Assembly: GCA_008711295.1 (NCBI GenBank)
Contig: VUYV01000217.1
Location: 988,043-1,052,042 of the forward strand
DNA: 64,000 nucleotides
Source of the DNA: Anarhynchus alexandrinus
Taxonomy: Eukaryota > Chordata > Aves > Charadriiformes > Charadriidae
Direction of reading: 5' to 3'
Under the pieces are notes generated by a model. That model had not been told where the DNA came from. It made no database searches and saw nothing but the letters and a program-made list of their open reading frames with translations. The position numbers and the translations under genes were made by a program. Below are positions 1 to 12,450 of this stretch, piece after piece (within the stretch, counting starts at the first letter, position 1; the number at the start of each line of letters is the position of its first letter).

Positions 1-1809
1 AGTAAGATGCTCCTAACATGGAGTGGTTCACAAATTTAGTATTGCGATAAATGTACCTTCCTGAGTCAAGAGCCTGGAAAGTCTGTCAGCTTTGTGTGCA
101 ACAATATTGCAGGGCAATCTTATTTCTGTAAGAACAGTGACCTTGTTTCACTGAGTGGGGATGAGGGTTTCCTCCATTATCTTCACAGTTCTCCCTGACT
201 TTCTGGTTGTATTCGACCTTCAAGTGGGACAACAGGAACATCCCTTACACTACTTCTTTTCATAAAGCCATACATTCTCTCCTTATCCTCTGTGGGTCCT
301 CACCAGTCTCTCAAATCTAGATACATTTATAAGTGTGAGTTTTCACTGATCCTACCCTACTTTTTTGCCTAGTTTTTTTTCCACAGGGCCCTAAGATGTC
401 TTTCATAGTCGTGCTCTGTGGAAAGTCATTACGCATTTAAAAAATTCAAATCCAGTGCTACCATAGGCCTGCAAAAAGACTGTTGTGTCCTCTTTTCCTG
501 TTCCAGGTAGAACTCATGGATGCTAATCATTTGCTCAATATTTCCAGGCATTCACAATTCATTAGCAAGGAGCTACCATCCAGAAATCCTGGAAAAACAG
601 CCACTCTCAATGCACAAGCTACCTGTACACTACATGAGCTGTAGATCCGGTAATCCTAGACCCACTGGTTACGCCATACTGGACCCCATACACTCAAAGC
701 CACAGTAGCCCGGCTTCCCTGATCTCCTAAGTAAACCACAATTTTCCTGTGAGGACCAGGTGAATATTAGCTGAAACTACTCCTCCAGCCAAGGCTTATT
801 CATTGCCAGAGAGAAACTAAAAAACATGAGCCATGCCATGTGGCAGATGGAGGGTACTGAAGCTGAGTGGAAGTCCTGGCTGAGTTCAAGTCCTCCATAA
901 GCCTCTCTTTCCCTGCAAAGTCCCTTTCTCTTGGCCCTTTTCCAACCCTCTAGTCTCTGCTTCACCCCAATGAAGAACTCAAAGCACTCTTTGTCTTGTA
1001 AACCACAGTTCAATGTTAGAGGAGCCATGCCAGGAATATCAGCTTAAGCAGTCCCAACCTGCATGTCTCATTTTGGTGTCAGCATGCAGTTCTGCCACCT
1101 GAGCTGTTGCCTCAGTCTTTTGACGCTAAGCTCAGAGAGTAGACCTCAGTGTGGACTCTCAATAATCGGTCTGTTATAGCATTTTTCCATCATTTTCATG
1201 GTCTCAGTGTTGCCACGCCATTATTGACATCCAGTGTTCTTACAGCCGCTGAAAACCACCTACTCGTCTAGCCTCGGATGGGACACTTTTCCGTACAGAA
1301 AAGTACAACAAAACCTCCTCCTCTGAGGTTTCATGCTCCTTCCTGTCGTCCTGGAGCACAAGTTCACCAGCATCCTGACCCTTCTACCATCTGTTTAGTC
1401 TGCAGAAAGCTACTTTCCAGCAGCTGCTTGTAAGTAGAGGGAGAACAATCCTGGGAAAATCATCCTGCAGGCTTGGCTACCACACAGAAGGAAATTTCCA
1501 GGGAGAATTCATTTCCTGGTCCTCTTCCTGACAGTAGAACAGAATTCCTTCAGCAATAGGTTATCGCCTTCCCACACTGAAATGCAGATGAATATTTTTG
1601 GAAGATCCATTAAGCTTGCTTTTCATTAATGGTTTCCACACATTAAGTGGTCGGTCCCTGTAGCTCTCACACAAACAAACCACTTCTCACTGTTTGTACA
1701 AACTAGACAGTAAAACTTAGAATCACAGGAAATGGGGTTCTCTTCATCAGTAACTCCATGTAAATGGCAGGACTTCGAACGTGCCTGAAGGATAGCGGCA
1801 TGACTTGCT
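1..1809. other. Unannotated AT-rich intergenic or intronic DNA
   Basis: I see no recognisable gene, RNA or repeat here. Short open frames occur on both strands and none resembles a known protein family. Confidence 0.5.
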
Positions 1810-2260
1810 CTTGAAATCTCCCAGCGGTGGAGACCCCACAGTCTCCCCAGGTGAGGTAAGTGTTCTTCTCCAGTGCTCAACTTTTCTTACAATTAGAATT
1901 TTTTTCTTAATGTCTAACCCAAATCCCTCTTGCTGTGATTCAAGGCTATTACTTCTTGTCCTATCCACATTGGGCTTGTCATACAGATTATTCTTTCTCT
2001 CTTACATATTTCTCAGCTGCTATCATTTCTCTCTCATTCTTCTTTACTTTTAGATAGAATAACTGCAATACCTTCACCCTTCATTCATAGGTCTTATTTT
2101 CTCATCATTCTTATTCTCTTCTGATGTCTGCTCTCCAAACTGTCTGCATCTGTTTTTAAGGACACTGGTCAAAAAGTGGACACAGTACATCATTGGAAGT
2201 GTCACTGGCACCAAGCAGAAGTCAGATCATGCGTTTGTTCTTTCTTCCCTTAGAAAAGGG
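1810..2260 (-). mobile_element. Old CR1 LINE 3' fragment, antisense
   Basis: The + strand carries, in the expected order, the reverse complement of the CR1 3' region. There is a TGGAGACCCCACAG block near 1825, a CCAGTGCTCAAC block near 1871, a block ending in ACTTCTTGTCCTATC near 1950, and AAAAAGTGGACACAGTAC near 2170. CR1 is the dominant non-LTR retrotransposon of birds and reptiles and is usually 5'-truncated, as here. Divergence is high, so the insertion is old. The right boundary is uncertain. Confidence 0.75.
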
Positions 2261-5200
2261 TGTTTTCTTGCGTTTAATACACAATGCATCTTCTCTTCTG
2301 TCTGTAAAGGGTTGCTATGTAATAACAGTTAGATTTTCAATATACTTTTTAGGCAGCTAAGGAATGGCTTTTTAGCATTTCTAGCATTTTAAATGCTCTC
2401 CAAGCATTTCTTGCAGAATTTTGTCGTCATTAGTATTTGCAATACAATTGTAAGGCAGAGAAATATTATTGTCAAAGTTTTTCCAATGAAGAGGCTGCAG
2501 GAGTGGAAAATGTGCTTTGCAAAGGCATATTTTGTCTTGTGCCTTGTAAGGAGAAAAAGCATTGCTGGAGTCTTCCATACAGGATTCTGCAGTGTATTTG
2601 AAATCTCCTTCCGCAAAACATGATTATTCAATGAGTGTGTTCACAGTGCAGGTTTCCAAGCCAAGTCTCTCTTCTTAAGGGCTCTCAAAGGTGCTTAACT
2701 GTAAGCTCACATGATTAATATTTTGTTCATTTCTGAATTTTTCATTTAAGTGCCTAAGTTTTGGTCTTTCGTGTGCTCAGGAGCACTTTGCCAAATTCTT
2801 TTATCCCTCTTGGGACAGTTGGTCAAGGAGAAAGGCAGGAAGGTGGCTGCGGAAGATAGGACCAGAGAAGAACCTGAGGGAGAGGCTTCAAGTGACAGGA
2901 GAGACTGTTTCTCTGAGCAGAGATGAGGCAGAAGCATTCATCTCTAGACCTTACCCGTATCCAGAACGTGGAATTTTCCCAAGATTTCTTAATTTACAGT
3001 GTTCCTCTAATGTCAGCAAACACCTGAAACCCACTTAAAAAATGTGTCTTACTTCCCTCTTGTGGCTAATCAACCAAAAAAAGATGACAATCACCTATTG
3101 CTACCAGGTTCTCAATAGCTCAAGTGACAGAGGTCTTCATTGTGCATAAGATGTTTCCAGCCTCTAAAAGACACATGTACATATCAAAAAGGTTCTGCCT
3201 AACCTCATTCATGCCATGCCTATTTTCTTTTTCATTGTTTTTTTTTTAATCTTAATTTAGCCCTCTTGTTTCTATGCATGATATGCATAGATATGCATTA
3301 TAAAATGTGATGTGACATCAATTTCCAGCATTGCTAGGGGTTTTGCACATGATGCAATCTGGTGCTCCAGTGGCATGTTCTCATGTGACATAAATTGAAA
3401 TCACAGCGGGTCATAATGCAGCACAACAGGTGCACCAAAATGTTTTAAATGTTTTCTATTCTTTTTGAAAAAAATCAAGTCAGAATCAAGAACAATGGCA
3501 GCCATTAAATTAGTTCTGCAAATCCTTGCAGGCAGAGCAGCTGGAAAGAGGGGATCAGGGAGAGGACTTTTTTTGCTATTTGCAAGGGGGATGCAAATGG
3601 AGTTGTGCAGTGTAAACCACATATTATATTTTTTTGTCTTTCATGTGTTGTGATAAAAGTAGTTTTCTTACCAGTATAACATGTTTCATTAACACAGTGT
3701 TTAAATAATTAAATACAGCAACTCTGGAGGCGATGGCTAAGATAAAAGTTTGTAGGCAATCCATTATTTTGATCAGACAGTACTTCTTAAAACCCATGGA
3801 GATGCAATTTAGTAATTTAAGTTCTGGAGTCAGTTGTTTAATAAACTATTACATTTTAATATAGTTTTGTTCTTGTCAAAGGGAATGATTCATTTCCCCT
3901 CTGTCAATTGTTCCAGCTGAAGTTATTAGTAGTTCCAGGGTTGAGGGGGTGCTGGGTTCCTGTTTGAATATCATTACCATGCTGTTCCCACTCTCTAGGT
4001 GTTGCCACTGTAACGTAACGCGTGTGATCTTTACTGGTTATAATTATTTTGTAGGGATAGGAACTGCCATCATCTGAGTCTTCAATATTGATATAGTTCA
4101 TTAGTTTTAATTCTGTTGGCAGAGAGTAAGATACTGGTTAAGGGGGATACATAGTTAGTGGTAGTAGGATTAAATTAATATTAGTATATTCTAATAATGG
4201 ATGTCCCAGAAAAAAAACTGGCAAAACCATTAAATGGAGAGAATATAATAGCAGACAAACTAAACATTACCTCTGCTACTATCCCAGATTGTCAGAGTTT
4301 TAAACAAATTTGCTTGCTTGAGTTTCAAAATATTTTTTTTCCATTTTCCTTTATTAAAAAAGCTTTTATAAGAAACAGATTCTTAAAAAACAAAAGGCTG
4401 GGTTTCTCTGTATCTGTTTTCCCCTTCTATGAAGATTTTAGTTATGTAATGTTGGGGTGTAGGTTTAATATTGTCTGTTTGGCTCCTTCTTTTGCAAGTT
4501 GCTGCCAGCTGATGAAATACTGTTAAAGACAGGCTTGGTTATCAGTTAAATCATTCTCCATATGCCCATCCGTTACTGGTAGCAATCGAGGGTGGCGGAC
4601 ATTTCCATGCTACTTCTGCACAGAAATGCCAAGGGAGCAAAGACCGGGATGGCAGCACCCACCGTGCCTTGAGCTGGCCATTGCGAGTCACCTGCTGTTG
4701 TGGAGACTGTCTCAGTGTGGTGTGACGGGTCCGTGAAGATTAGGGAGTGAGGCCCTTTCAGCAAGCATTTGCTTATCGCCAGCCTTGGCGACACGTGGGA
4801 TTATTTATGGCTGAGTCCTTTACCACAGCACTTACGGTTCTGAGATAAAAGGCACGCACCAGAGTCCCCACCGCCTCTCCAGCTGAAGAGATGGAAATTG
4901 GCATTATTTGAAATTCAAGGAGTTTTTACTGTACACAGGAATAATCCATATGTGGAACGGGATTTGTTATTAACTGTAAATCCCCTTTCCCCTAAGAAAA
5001 CCAGAGTAAATGCAGGAAATAAGCTCCCATTTATATACCATAGAGACAATGCTTCATTGTCACTTATATTTTAAAGTCACAAGTGAAAAGTAAATGGAAA
5101 GTGGGAGCAAATATCAAGGTGTTAGTGGCATTGATCCTTCCACAGTGCAGTCAATAGGAATTTTTGTAGCTTACTTGCAACCAGTGAGAGAAGGCTTACA

Positions 5201-6559
5201 TATACAGAATATTCGATGGTTTATTCTTTAGAGCTTGTGTTATTCTGCACCCAAGTCAAGAAGAAGTTAAATGTCTTCACCTTTTCTTTTTACTATTAGT
5301 TCTGCACATTTCACGTTTATTTGCTCTTTACATTGTAGTATTTTAAGAAACTTTTAAATATTTCTTTAAGCACACAAGAAGAACCTCCATCAAAATAATT
5401 ACAAGTATGCATTTCGAGAATGCCTGAAGCTTCTTGTTACTGGGTACTTGTGAGGCACATAAGACGTAATAAAGAAGAGTTGCAAACAGAATTTCCTTAT
5501 ACATGCTACAGAAATTTTGCTCAGTCCAGCTTAACGCCATCATCTTCAAGTTTCCCCTTGCAGAGGAGCGTTCACAAAAGATTATTCTTCTCCCACTGTT
5601 GTGTTCACACCCTCAGGAAAATACTAACTTTCCCTCCTTGTATTTATTTCTTCTCTTTAAATTATATTTAGGACAGCCTCCGCCATAACCTGCCTGGGGT
5701 CCCACATGGCTAAAGCCAGCCTGGACATCTCTGCAGCCCAGTGCAGAATCCATTGCAGACATATTGTATGTTACCAAACCCACACAGCAGTTCTGCTCTT
5801 CTTAAACATGGTCCTCAGCATTGCCCATTCCACTCTTCTTCCATTTGTGTTCAAATGATTTTCTGTTTCCATTGACAGTCTCTGAGTTTAAGCCCTACAA
5901 GCGACAGTAGCCAGAATGCACATGCTGTACAATTTAGGCTTCAGGCAAAGTGGCATCTTTTCTGTAAGAATCTGCACTAGTCGCTGAGCACCACCCATCC
6001 CACACTGATATTATTTTCTCTCTCTCTTTCTTGGTCACTATCTCTCAAACTATTTGACCCAGATAGACATTTCCTTCTGGTGCATGCACTGGAACCACAC
6101 TGAGAAAATCACACTGGTCATTTGAGTCCCATACCATTGTTGTCTTGTTTGGCATAGTTTTATTCTTCTTCTTGTTCCTGTGACTCTGCAGAGGAGATTT
6201 GCGTGCATGCTTCAAAAAGTACAAACCTAGAGTGTTTTAAATGTTCTCTATTTGCACTTCTTTGCTTATTATGCCTTATGAGCTCTACAAAGATGGTTTC
6301 TACACAGGAGAATGTAGGTGTGGGGGAATGCTAATTTGCTATCAATATGCTAGTCTTATTGTAAATATCCACCAAACTAGATGTCCCCTTTTTCAAATTC
6401 ACTTTGGATATATACACATAAATCTTTGCAAACTTCTATACCTTGCATGTGTAATGCTGGAGGTATAGGGTCTGTATAAAATAACAAAAGCTTCCTTGTT
6501 TTTCACAAAGTGGAGACATAAGAAACAATGGTGTTCTTGATACCTATGCATCACTTTTA
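2261..6559. other. Unannotated AT-rich sequence
   Basis: No coding exon or recognisable repeat was found. A purine-rich stretch lies near 2820-2930 and a GATATGCAT-type repeated motif near 3280-3300. The longest open frame (4197-4526, +) has low-complexity residue use and no recognisable domain. Confidence 0.45.
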
Positions 6560-7000
6560 GCATTATGGTAGCCTAGACACTGGCATAATGGAGGCATCAG
6601 ATAAAATAATAATACTCAAATGATGTTTGCAAAGTTGAGCTCGTAAATGTCAAAGGTGATTTGAAGTGGACAAGAGTGAGTCTTAACAAATCAACTAGGG
6701 GCTGCTGGCAATTGTTTCTGTTCTCGGTTCTTATTGAAACTAATATTGGACAAATTGAAAGAGTGATTGCCTTAGAGCCTTCGCAATGTCTTCACCAATC
6801 TGTTGCCCATTTCCATAAAAAATGGGAGTGAAAATGGCAGCTGACTTCTTTTGACCTCTCTCAATTTCACTGTGGCTCCTGTCGGAGGCCTGAAAAAGCA
6901 GTTTTTCAGGCAGACCATTATCTGCCGTAGCAAGTTAGTTGGCAGAGAAATTGAAAAATATCAGTCAAATAATCTATTTAAGCCTGGTCTTTCCGTATGT
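6560..7000. promoter_or_regulatory. Candidate conserved non-coding element
   Basis: This stretch has high sequence complexity for its AT-rich setting, with retained CpGs and small symmetric motifs. These include the inverted pair CCCATTT/AAATGGG (6806-6826) and a perfect 10-bp hairpin (6888-6911). No open frame of note crosses it. Such texture is typical of vertebrate enhancers, but conservation cannot be measured from one sequence. Confidence 0.3.
6888..6911. other. Perfect 10-bp inverted repeat (hairpin)
   Basis: GCCTGAAAAA at 6888-6897 and TTTTTCAGGC at 6902-6911 are exact reverse complements around the 4-base loop GCAG. On the + strand this would read like an intrinsic hairpin, but in a vertebrate setting it is more likely a palindromic protein-binding site or chance. 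Confidence 0.85.
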
Positions 7001-9689
7001 GTTATGATCTGAATGGTAGCAAACCAACAAAAAAATAAAAGCCTCAACTTGCAAATGGATGAACAAGTGAAGTTAGTTCCTTTACTGGACATTTTCTTTT
7101 GTTGTGTCAAATTCTTTTTCTGTTTCTCTGTCCTCATGATTTGACTGTCAGTGTTATAATAAGATAAGAAGCTACCTGGAGTGCCTGAATCCTAATCCTC
7201 CTCATCTTCCTAACTTACCGTTTTCTCCCTTCTGGAATCATGGACCAAGATCTGCTTTGATCCAATTGCCTTGCTAACTCAGTCCCTTTCTACCTAGTAT
7301 CTTCCCTCAGATTCAACCATAAACTTGAACTTTTTCTTCTTAGAAACTTGCAATCCCACTAAAGTTTCTCTTCTCTACATAGGCCAAGACCTATCTGTCT
7401 TCCATGTGTATCAGAAGTGTGCTGACACTCAGTTTCCCTCGACTCCCTCTGTAACTAACGACAGAGATCTTCATTTCCCTTGCAGGTGGGTCAAGCTACC
7501 TAGTATGGGATTTACTCTTAGGAAATATGCTTCTCTTCTAGAGGGAGTTTTGGAGAACTACTCTCCTGACTTTCATTCACCTCTCAAGTCCTTAAAATTA
7601 GGTAGAGAACTGGAGGTTCCATGACTTTGGGGAGTCCTTAAATTGAGTGTCTGAGGACCCTAGCCCATGCTGTGGATCCCTCAGCCTAACAGTGCTGGGA
7701 TTATTCTGCAAACACCTAACTGCATCAAGTGATCAGCTCGGACCCTATTTCCACCCCAGCTGTCTTTCATCAAGCTGATGTTTTCTGCCTCAGCCCCATG
7801 TTGCCAGAAAATATCAAGACTGATATGGTCGTCTCTTCCCTCACACACAGCATATTTGTCCTTCATCCTCTCCCAAATTTACTGTGGGTCTCAGAGGTTC
7901 TCTCACAACTGCTTCTAGCTATTGCTCTGCCTGGGTTTCTAGTCCTAGTTTTCCCTGACTGCTGCCTGGTCACCAGCCTCTTTTTACCTTTGGAAAGTAG
8001 ATATCTTTCACTCTCCTCCTTCACAGAGGCTAGGCACTTCATAGAGATAATAATGATTTCATCTGGGAAATTAATTAAACCCCTTTTGGCTAACCAAGGA
8101 AGTTACTTCTTGCCTTAGTTTCATGGCTAGAAGTGCCCAGGTGCCCTTTCTTAAAATTTCATTTGCTTCTGAACATAACCTTTCCTGCTATGAGACTTAA
8201 AAAAGACATATTATTTGTCTTTGGAATATCTTAGCTAAAGAATTTGGCTGAAATTTCAAGGTTAGTCTGCTGTTACTGAAAATAAGCTTTCACTTGTAGT
8301 GAGCTCTGGGTTGTTTAACGTAACATGTGATTGCTGTATCAGAAGCAGATTCTTTAAAAAAAACAGATGCATAGTTTTTCAGCAACAAGAAAAAATTTCT
8401 TGTTTCCTTTTGTATGAGTGGAAAAAAACAATTTAAACTTCAGAGAATTCTTCTCACTTTTTGCCTTCTTCCATTGTGAAGAACCACTGTGTTTAATTAA
8501 GGACAGAATTACCAGATACACTCAGACAAAGAGTATCAGAGCCATTTGGTTTCTATCAGCAATCATAAGACAGCGCTAGGGAAGGAACTGTGTGAACAAT
8601 AAAGACACTGAAGTAGCAAAACCGAAGACAGTTATAACTGCAATTCTGAGACTCATTGGAGATAAGTTATTGACTGACCATGCTATAAAGTTATAATGCC
8701 CCAGCAGTAGCTCAAGCTTTCTGCAGAGCTATCCTAGTTTGCAATGGAGTTAACACATAGTTGCCATGCTGCTGCAAAATGCTCTCCTGTAATTGGCAAC
8801 TCATTAGGTGATGTGCTGCAACTGGGTCGGACCGTTCCTCTCATTGCTGTTTTCAGAAAAGTTGATTTTCATGTAGGTGCAAAGTTTAAAAGTACAGAAC
8901 TGTGGTTTCTAGGCTCAAAATTTGACCTATTTTTTGCCAGTTTTTCACTAGTGTATGACTTTTCTCCAACTGATTGTTTTCATTTTATTTCATTTATTTT
9001 TATTTTGATTTGTCAGACTTCAGGACTCCAGAGCTATCCAGCTACAAAAGGATAACATAAGCAGATAGGTTTAGGTTCCAACTAACAGTGTTCTCCCTTG
9101 TAATGCTTTGGTGTTGTGGATCTATAGAGCTTGCAGACTGAATATCATTATTTCACTCACAGACACCCTTCTACTCCCATGAGGCTGCTGTATTAACCTC
9201 CTACTTTTCTGCCTGTCCTTTGTAAAACTCAGATATTTTTTTCTCTATTCCCCCTACACTGATACTGAGAATGACCCAGTTCAGATCAGAGGTTCTCAGT
9301 AGTCAGAATCTAACTGTGGCACTGCGGTTTCATAAAGATGTGTCTGAACCTAAACTTGCCCATGGTTTTTTATTGCTACAATTATTACTTCAATGCATGA
9401 TGTAATGCATAAAAATTCCATATTTGTTTACTCCAGAAGAATGAACAAAAACAAAATATACCTTTTTCTGGATTTGCCAGTCCTCCATCTTGTGCGGGAT
9501 TTAAATATCAGACTATCAGTGATATGCAGATCCCCTATAAAGGCCTCCCTTGATATTTAAGGCGAGAATCAGAATACGGCCTGGTCCTTTTACTTTCATG
9601 GGGGCCAAGTTTTTGATCTCGGTGTTTTGGTTTTCCCTCCAGAGATTTTTCTGCACTTACAGAGGAAGATGCGAGATTTTTTCGTATAA
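7001..9689. other. Unannotated sequence with a pyrimidine-rich stretch
   Basis: From about 7120 to 8050 the + strand is strongly biased to C and T, which opens two modest frames (7325-7624 and 7729-8118). Their translations have no recognisable domain. I do not recognise a repeat family here, though an old LTR remnant is possible. Confidence 0.4.
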
Positions 9690-10345
9690 GATGTGAAGTG
9701 CCTCACAGTGAGGATAAAACAGGACTCTCTTAGCTACTGCAGGCAGCTGGGCAGACCAAATTGCTCACCCTCCAGGACGGTTGCATTCTGTGCCTTTGCA
9801 GGTGCCGGGGAGTTAAAAGTAGCGTGGTTCACCTCTTGGACAGACATGGCATTAGATTTCAAAATCCTCATCCTTAGCAAGAAACCAGAATAAAAGGGCT
9901 TTGTGGCAGACAGCAGCATGGGAGGTAGGGCTCAGGGTGGTTGGAACGTGAGCGATCTCTGCAAAAGTATTACGCGTGACCTGCTGTCCTCTTCCTCCAC
10001 TTGCAGTGCTGTGGTCCAGCAGGTTTGCAGGCTCCAGGGTCAGAAATCCACACGCACAGACACTTTTCCTCCATCCCAGCCGTTCCATTTCTGTAAAAGT
10101 ACCGGTTTTGCACTGTTCCTCTGCCGATCCAAGGGAAGTGGCTGATGCTGAGTGGCAACAAATCGCGACGGTGCTCGGGGCAAGACATGACTCATCCACC
10201 AGCTTGTGAAAGGGTGAGCAGACGGTATCCTGCCCGCCCCATCTATGGGCACCAACAACACGGACCATTCGGGGCACGACATAGGCCTCCTCTCCTGCCC
10301 CTTTGCAGGAGCCGTGGCTTGCCTCAGACACAGCTTTGATTACTT
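9690..10345. promoter_or_regulatory. CpG-retaining GC-rich patch of unknown role
   Basis: This 0.65-kb patch is visibly richer in G+C and CpG than its surroundings, with roughly twenty CpGs by eye, including TACGCGTG and AATCGCGACGG. Stops are sparse in several frames on both strands, so overlapping frames stay open, the longest being 159 codons on the - strand (9852-10331). Open frames in several registers at once point to base composition and not to coding. Two related segments about 97 bases apart (near 10172 and 10269, sharing TCGGGGCA and GACAT) hint at a small internal duplication. A promoter of a non-coding transcript or a decayed GC-rich insert are both possible. Confidence 0.25.
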
Positions 10346-11475
10346 TATTCTGCAGTACTTTGTGGGCGACAGGCTCTTTTCCAAAATGCCTTTCTCACGC
10401 ATGCATCTCGCCTCTCCAGGCGTGCCACCCTTCTTTTTTCTGTTCTCAGAATGTTCTTTTCCAGGGATTCAATGGCAATACAGCAATGCCCTGAGTCTGA
10501 CCTTTATAAAAGATTGGGAAAAGGTAAAAATTACTCCTTTTTACTCTGTCCTTTACAGTGCCTTTGTGATTTATGAAGAAACAACAGCCACTAAGCTTTC
10601 TTACTTTTATCTTTGTTTTATTTTTAATTTTAGCAATATCATCTCTTGATACCCTTCCCCCCTTATTCATGAAGACTTTCTAGAGAACTTTGCAACTGGC
10701 AGTATTCAGAGCTCCTTCTCAAAGGGCTGACTGAGCCTTTTTCTCATGTGTTTGTCAGGAATTTAAGTCCTGTAAGTGCTTATGGAAAAAAAAACACTTT
10801 TAAAGAGTATGATTTAAATGCCCCACCCTCCTGTCATTAAACAGCTTCCAAACTTTTGTCCCTTTTGATGTCATAATCTTAGCAGTTCTCCAGATTCCTA
10901 AGGACTTGTCTAGGGAAAACGAGGAAATCAGTACCTGAAAAACAAATAGGTTTGAAGGACAGAAAAGATTTTTTTATGGTTTATTTATATGTTTGAAGAA
11001 GAGACAGCAAATAAGTATATTCTATATATAAACTTATATATATTTATAAAAAATTCACTTCTATGTTCTTCTATACCTTGCTGTTTGCCAACAGGAATGA
11101 AGAGGCAGTTTTAGTATTCTGGTTAATAGCGCAGACCAATTATTAGAATTCCAAGGCTTTTTTTCCACATCATATTCTGTTGTGAGGTTTTTTTTCTGTA
11201 CTTATGCATGTATATCTGGCATAATATCAAATGCTATGTAAAATTCCATAGATCTGAACTGCACTTTCAACTTGCCAGTCGTGTCAACTTTAGATATGAT
11301 TTTTTTCCCCCTGTAAAGTCTTACTTTTAAAATATGGATATAAAATAACAATTAGAGTACTGTGTCAATCAGTGTCCACTATTTCAACCTGCTACTTTCC
11401 GTTAGAGCAGCTTATACATTACACCCTATTCATGCTGTGGAACTGCCATGTCCTAGAATGAATACAAACTAGGGA
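10346..11475. other. Unannotated AT-rich sequence
   Basis: I find nothing recognisable except a TATA-rich low-complexity stretch at about 11020-11050. Confidence 0.45.
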
Positions 11476-11478
11476 TAA

Positions 11479-11601
11479 AAAGCTTTTTGTTTCAAGGCTC
11501 CACAAATGTGGAATCAGTTACCAGTTGATTTAAGAACAATTGAGAGCTTTTCCTGTTTTAAGATGGAACTGAAACAATACTTCATGATGACTAGAAGTCA
11601 T
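11479..11601 (+). mobile_element. L2-like LINE ORF2 C-terminal fragment
   Basis: A + strand frame, anchored by TGG at 11509-11511, reads APQMWNQLPVDLR, then SFSCFKMELKQYF. This matches the conserved end of ORF2 in L2/CR1-group LINEs, whose consensus has the form APxLWNSLPxxLR...SxxSFKxxLKxxLF. The frame is open through this motif and is closed by TAA just upstream at 11476-11478. Only about 40 codons survive, so this is a fossil. L2 is ancient in amniotes and fragments this old can be kept as regulatory DNA. Confidence 0.6.
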
Positions 11602-11899
11602 TGTAATTGTTTTAATTGATGTTATTCTAGTGTTATCTTGGTTTATTGTTTATTTATATGCATTTGTTTATCACAGGTCATGCTTGAAAATGGGCTTTCA
11701 TCTCAATTTACATAGTCAGCTAACAAATATATGTATGTATGTGTATCAGCTACACTTGTTTATATCTGACAGCAAAACCATATGTATTCTACATATATTT
11801 CTTGCCTTTATGTTTGTGCTATCGATTAAGACATCTGAGTTTGATTTCAGCTTGACTTTTAAGTTTGCAGGACAAACCAAGCAAGTATGTATCTAATAA

Positions 11900-12450
11900 T
11901 ATCAGTCAAATTATTGTTTGGCTCCCAAAGCACAAATCAAGTTAAAGCATTAACTAAGCACATGTTACTGTGCTTTTTAAAGCAGTTCACTCTTTAGTTG
12001 CAGGGTTTTACTCCTGCACTGTGTTGGCTTTAAGCAGCATTAGCATTCGGAAATTATTTTTGTATCTCTAAAGGCAAATGATGTATTAAAAGCAATGATA
12101 ACATCACTTGTAGAGAAATACAGTCTGGCATCAAGTATTTATTGTCATAGCTGATAAAGTAATGGCATGTTTAATTTACATTCTCTGGGAGTGATAAATA
12201 TCTGCATAACTATTCCTACCTGGCTTTACATATCCAGCAAGTAAACTAACCAATATATAAGAGGAAGAGAGAGGAAGAGCAAGTCATTATTTCATCTGTT
12301 CCATTTACAAACTCAGAAGTCACAAATGTGCAGCTGGGAAATGTGTTTGTCTCAAAGCTTCAAATCTGTGACATGTTAATTCATAAATAATTGCAGTCAC
12401 ATGGTCTTCCTCGAGGGCATTAGCTCAGTATTCCCAGTACAGTACACTTA
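11900..12450. promoter_or_regulatory. Candidate conserved enhancer-like element
   Basis: The stretch combines TAAT-core and Cdx/Hox-like motifs (GTTAATTCATAAATAATTG near 12376-12394), an E-box-like CACATG next to it, and several runs of balanced non-repetitive sequence without open frames. It resembles vertebrate developmental enhancers in texture. That is an inference only, since no comparison is available. Confidence 0.28.

Noticed and set aside
6888..6911. Bacterial-style intrinsic terminator (hairpin followed by T-rich sequence)
   Set aside because: The surroundings are vertebrate, with no bacterial genes; the hairpin is kept only as a structural feature.
7120..8120. Pyrimidine-rich stretch as an LTR or retroviral remnant
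   Set aside because: No paired termini, primer-binding site or gag/pol-like frame was visible.
9852..10331. 159-codon open frame on the - strand as a gene
   Set aside because: Overlapping frames on both strands stay open over the same CpG-rich patch, there is no recognisable domain, and no splice or promoter structure was visible.
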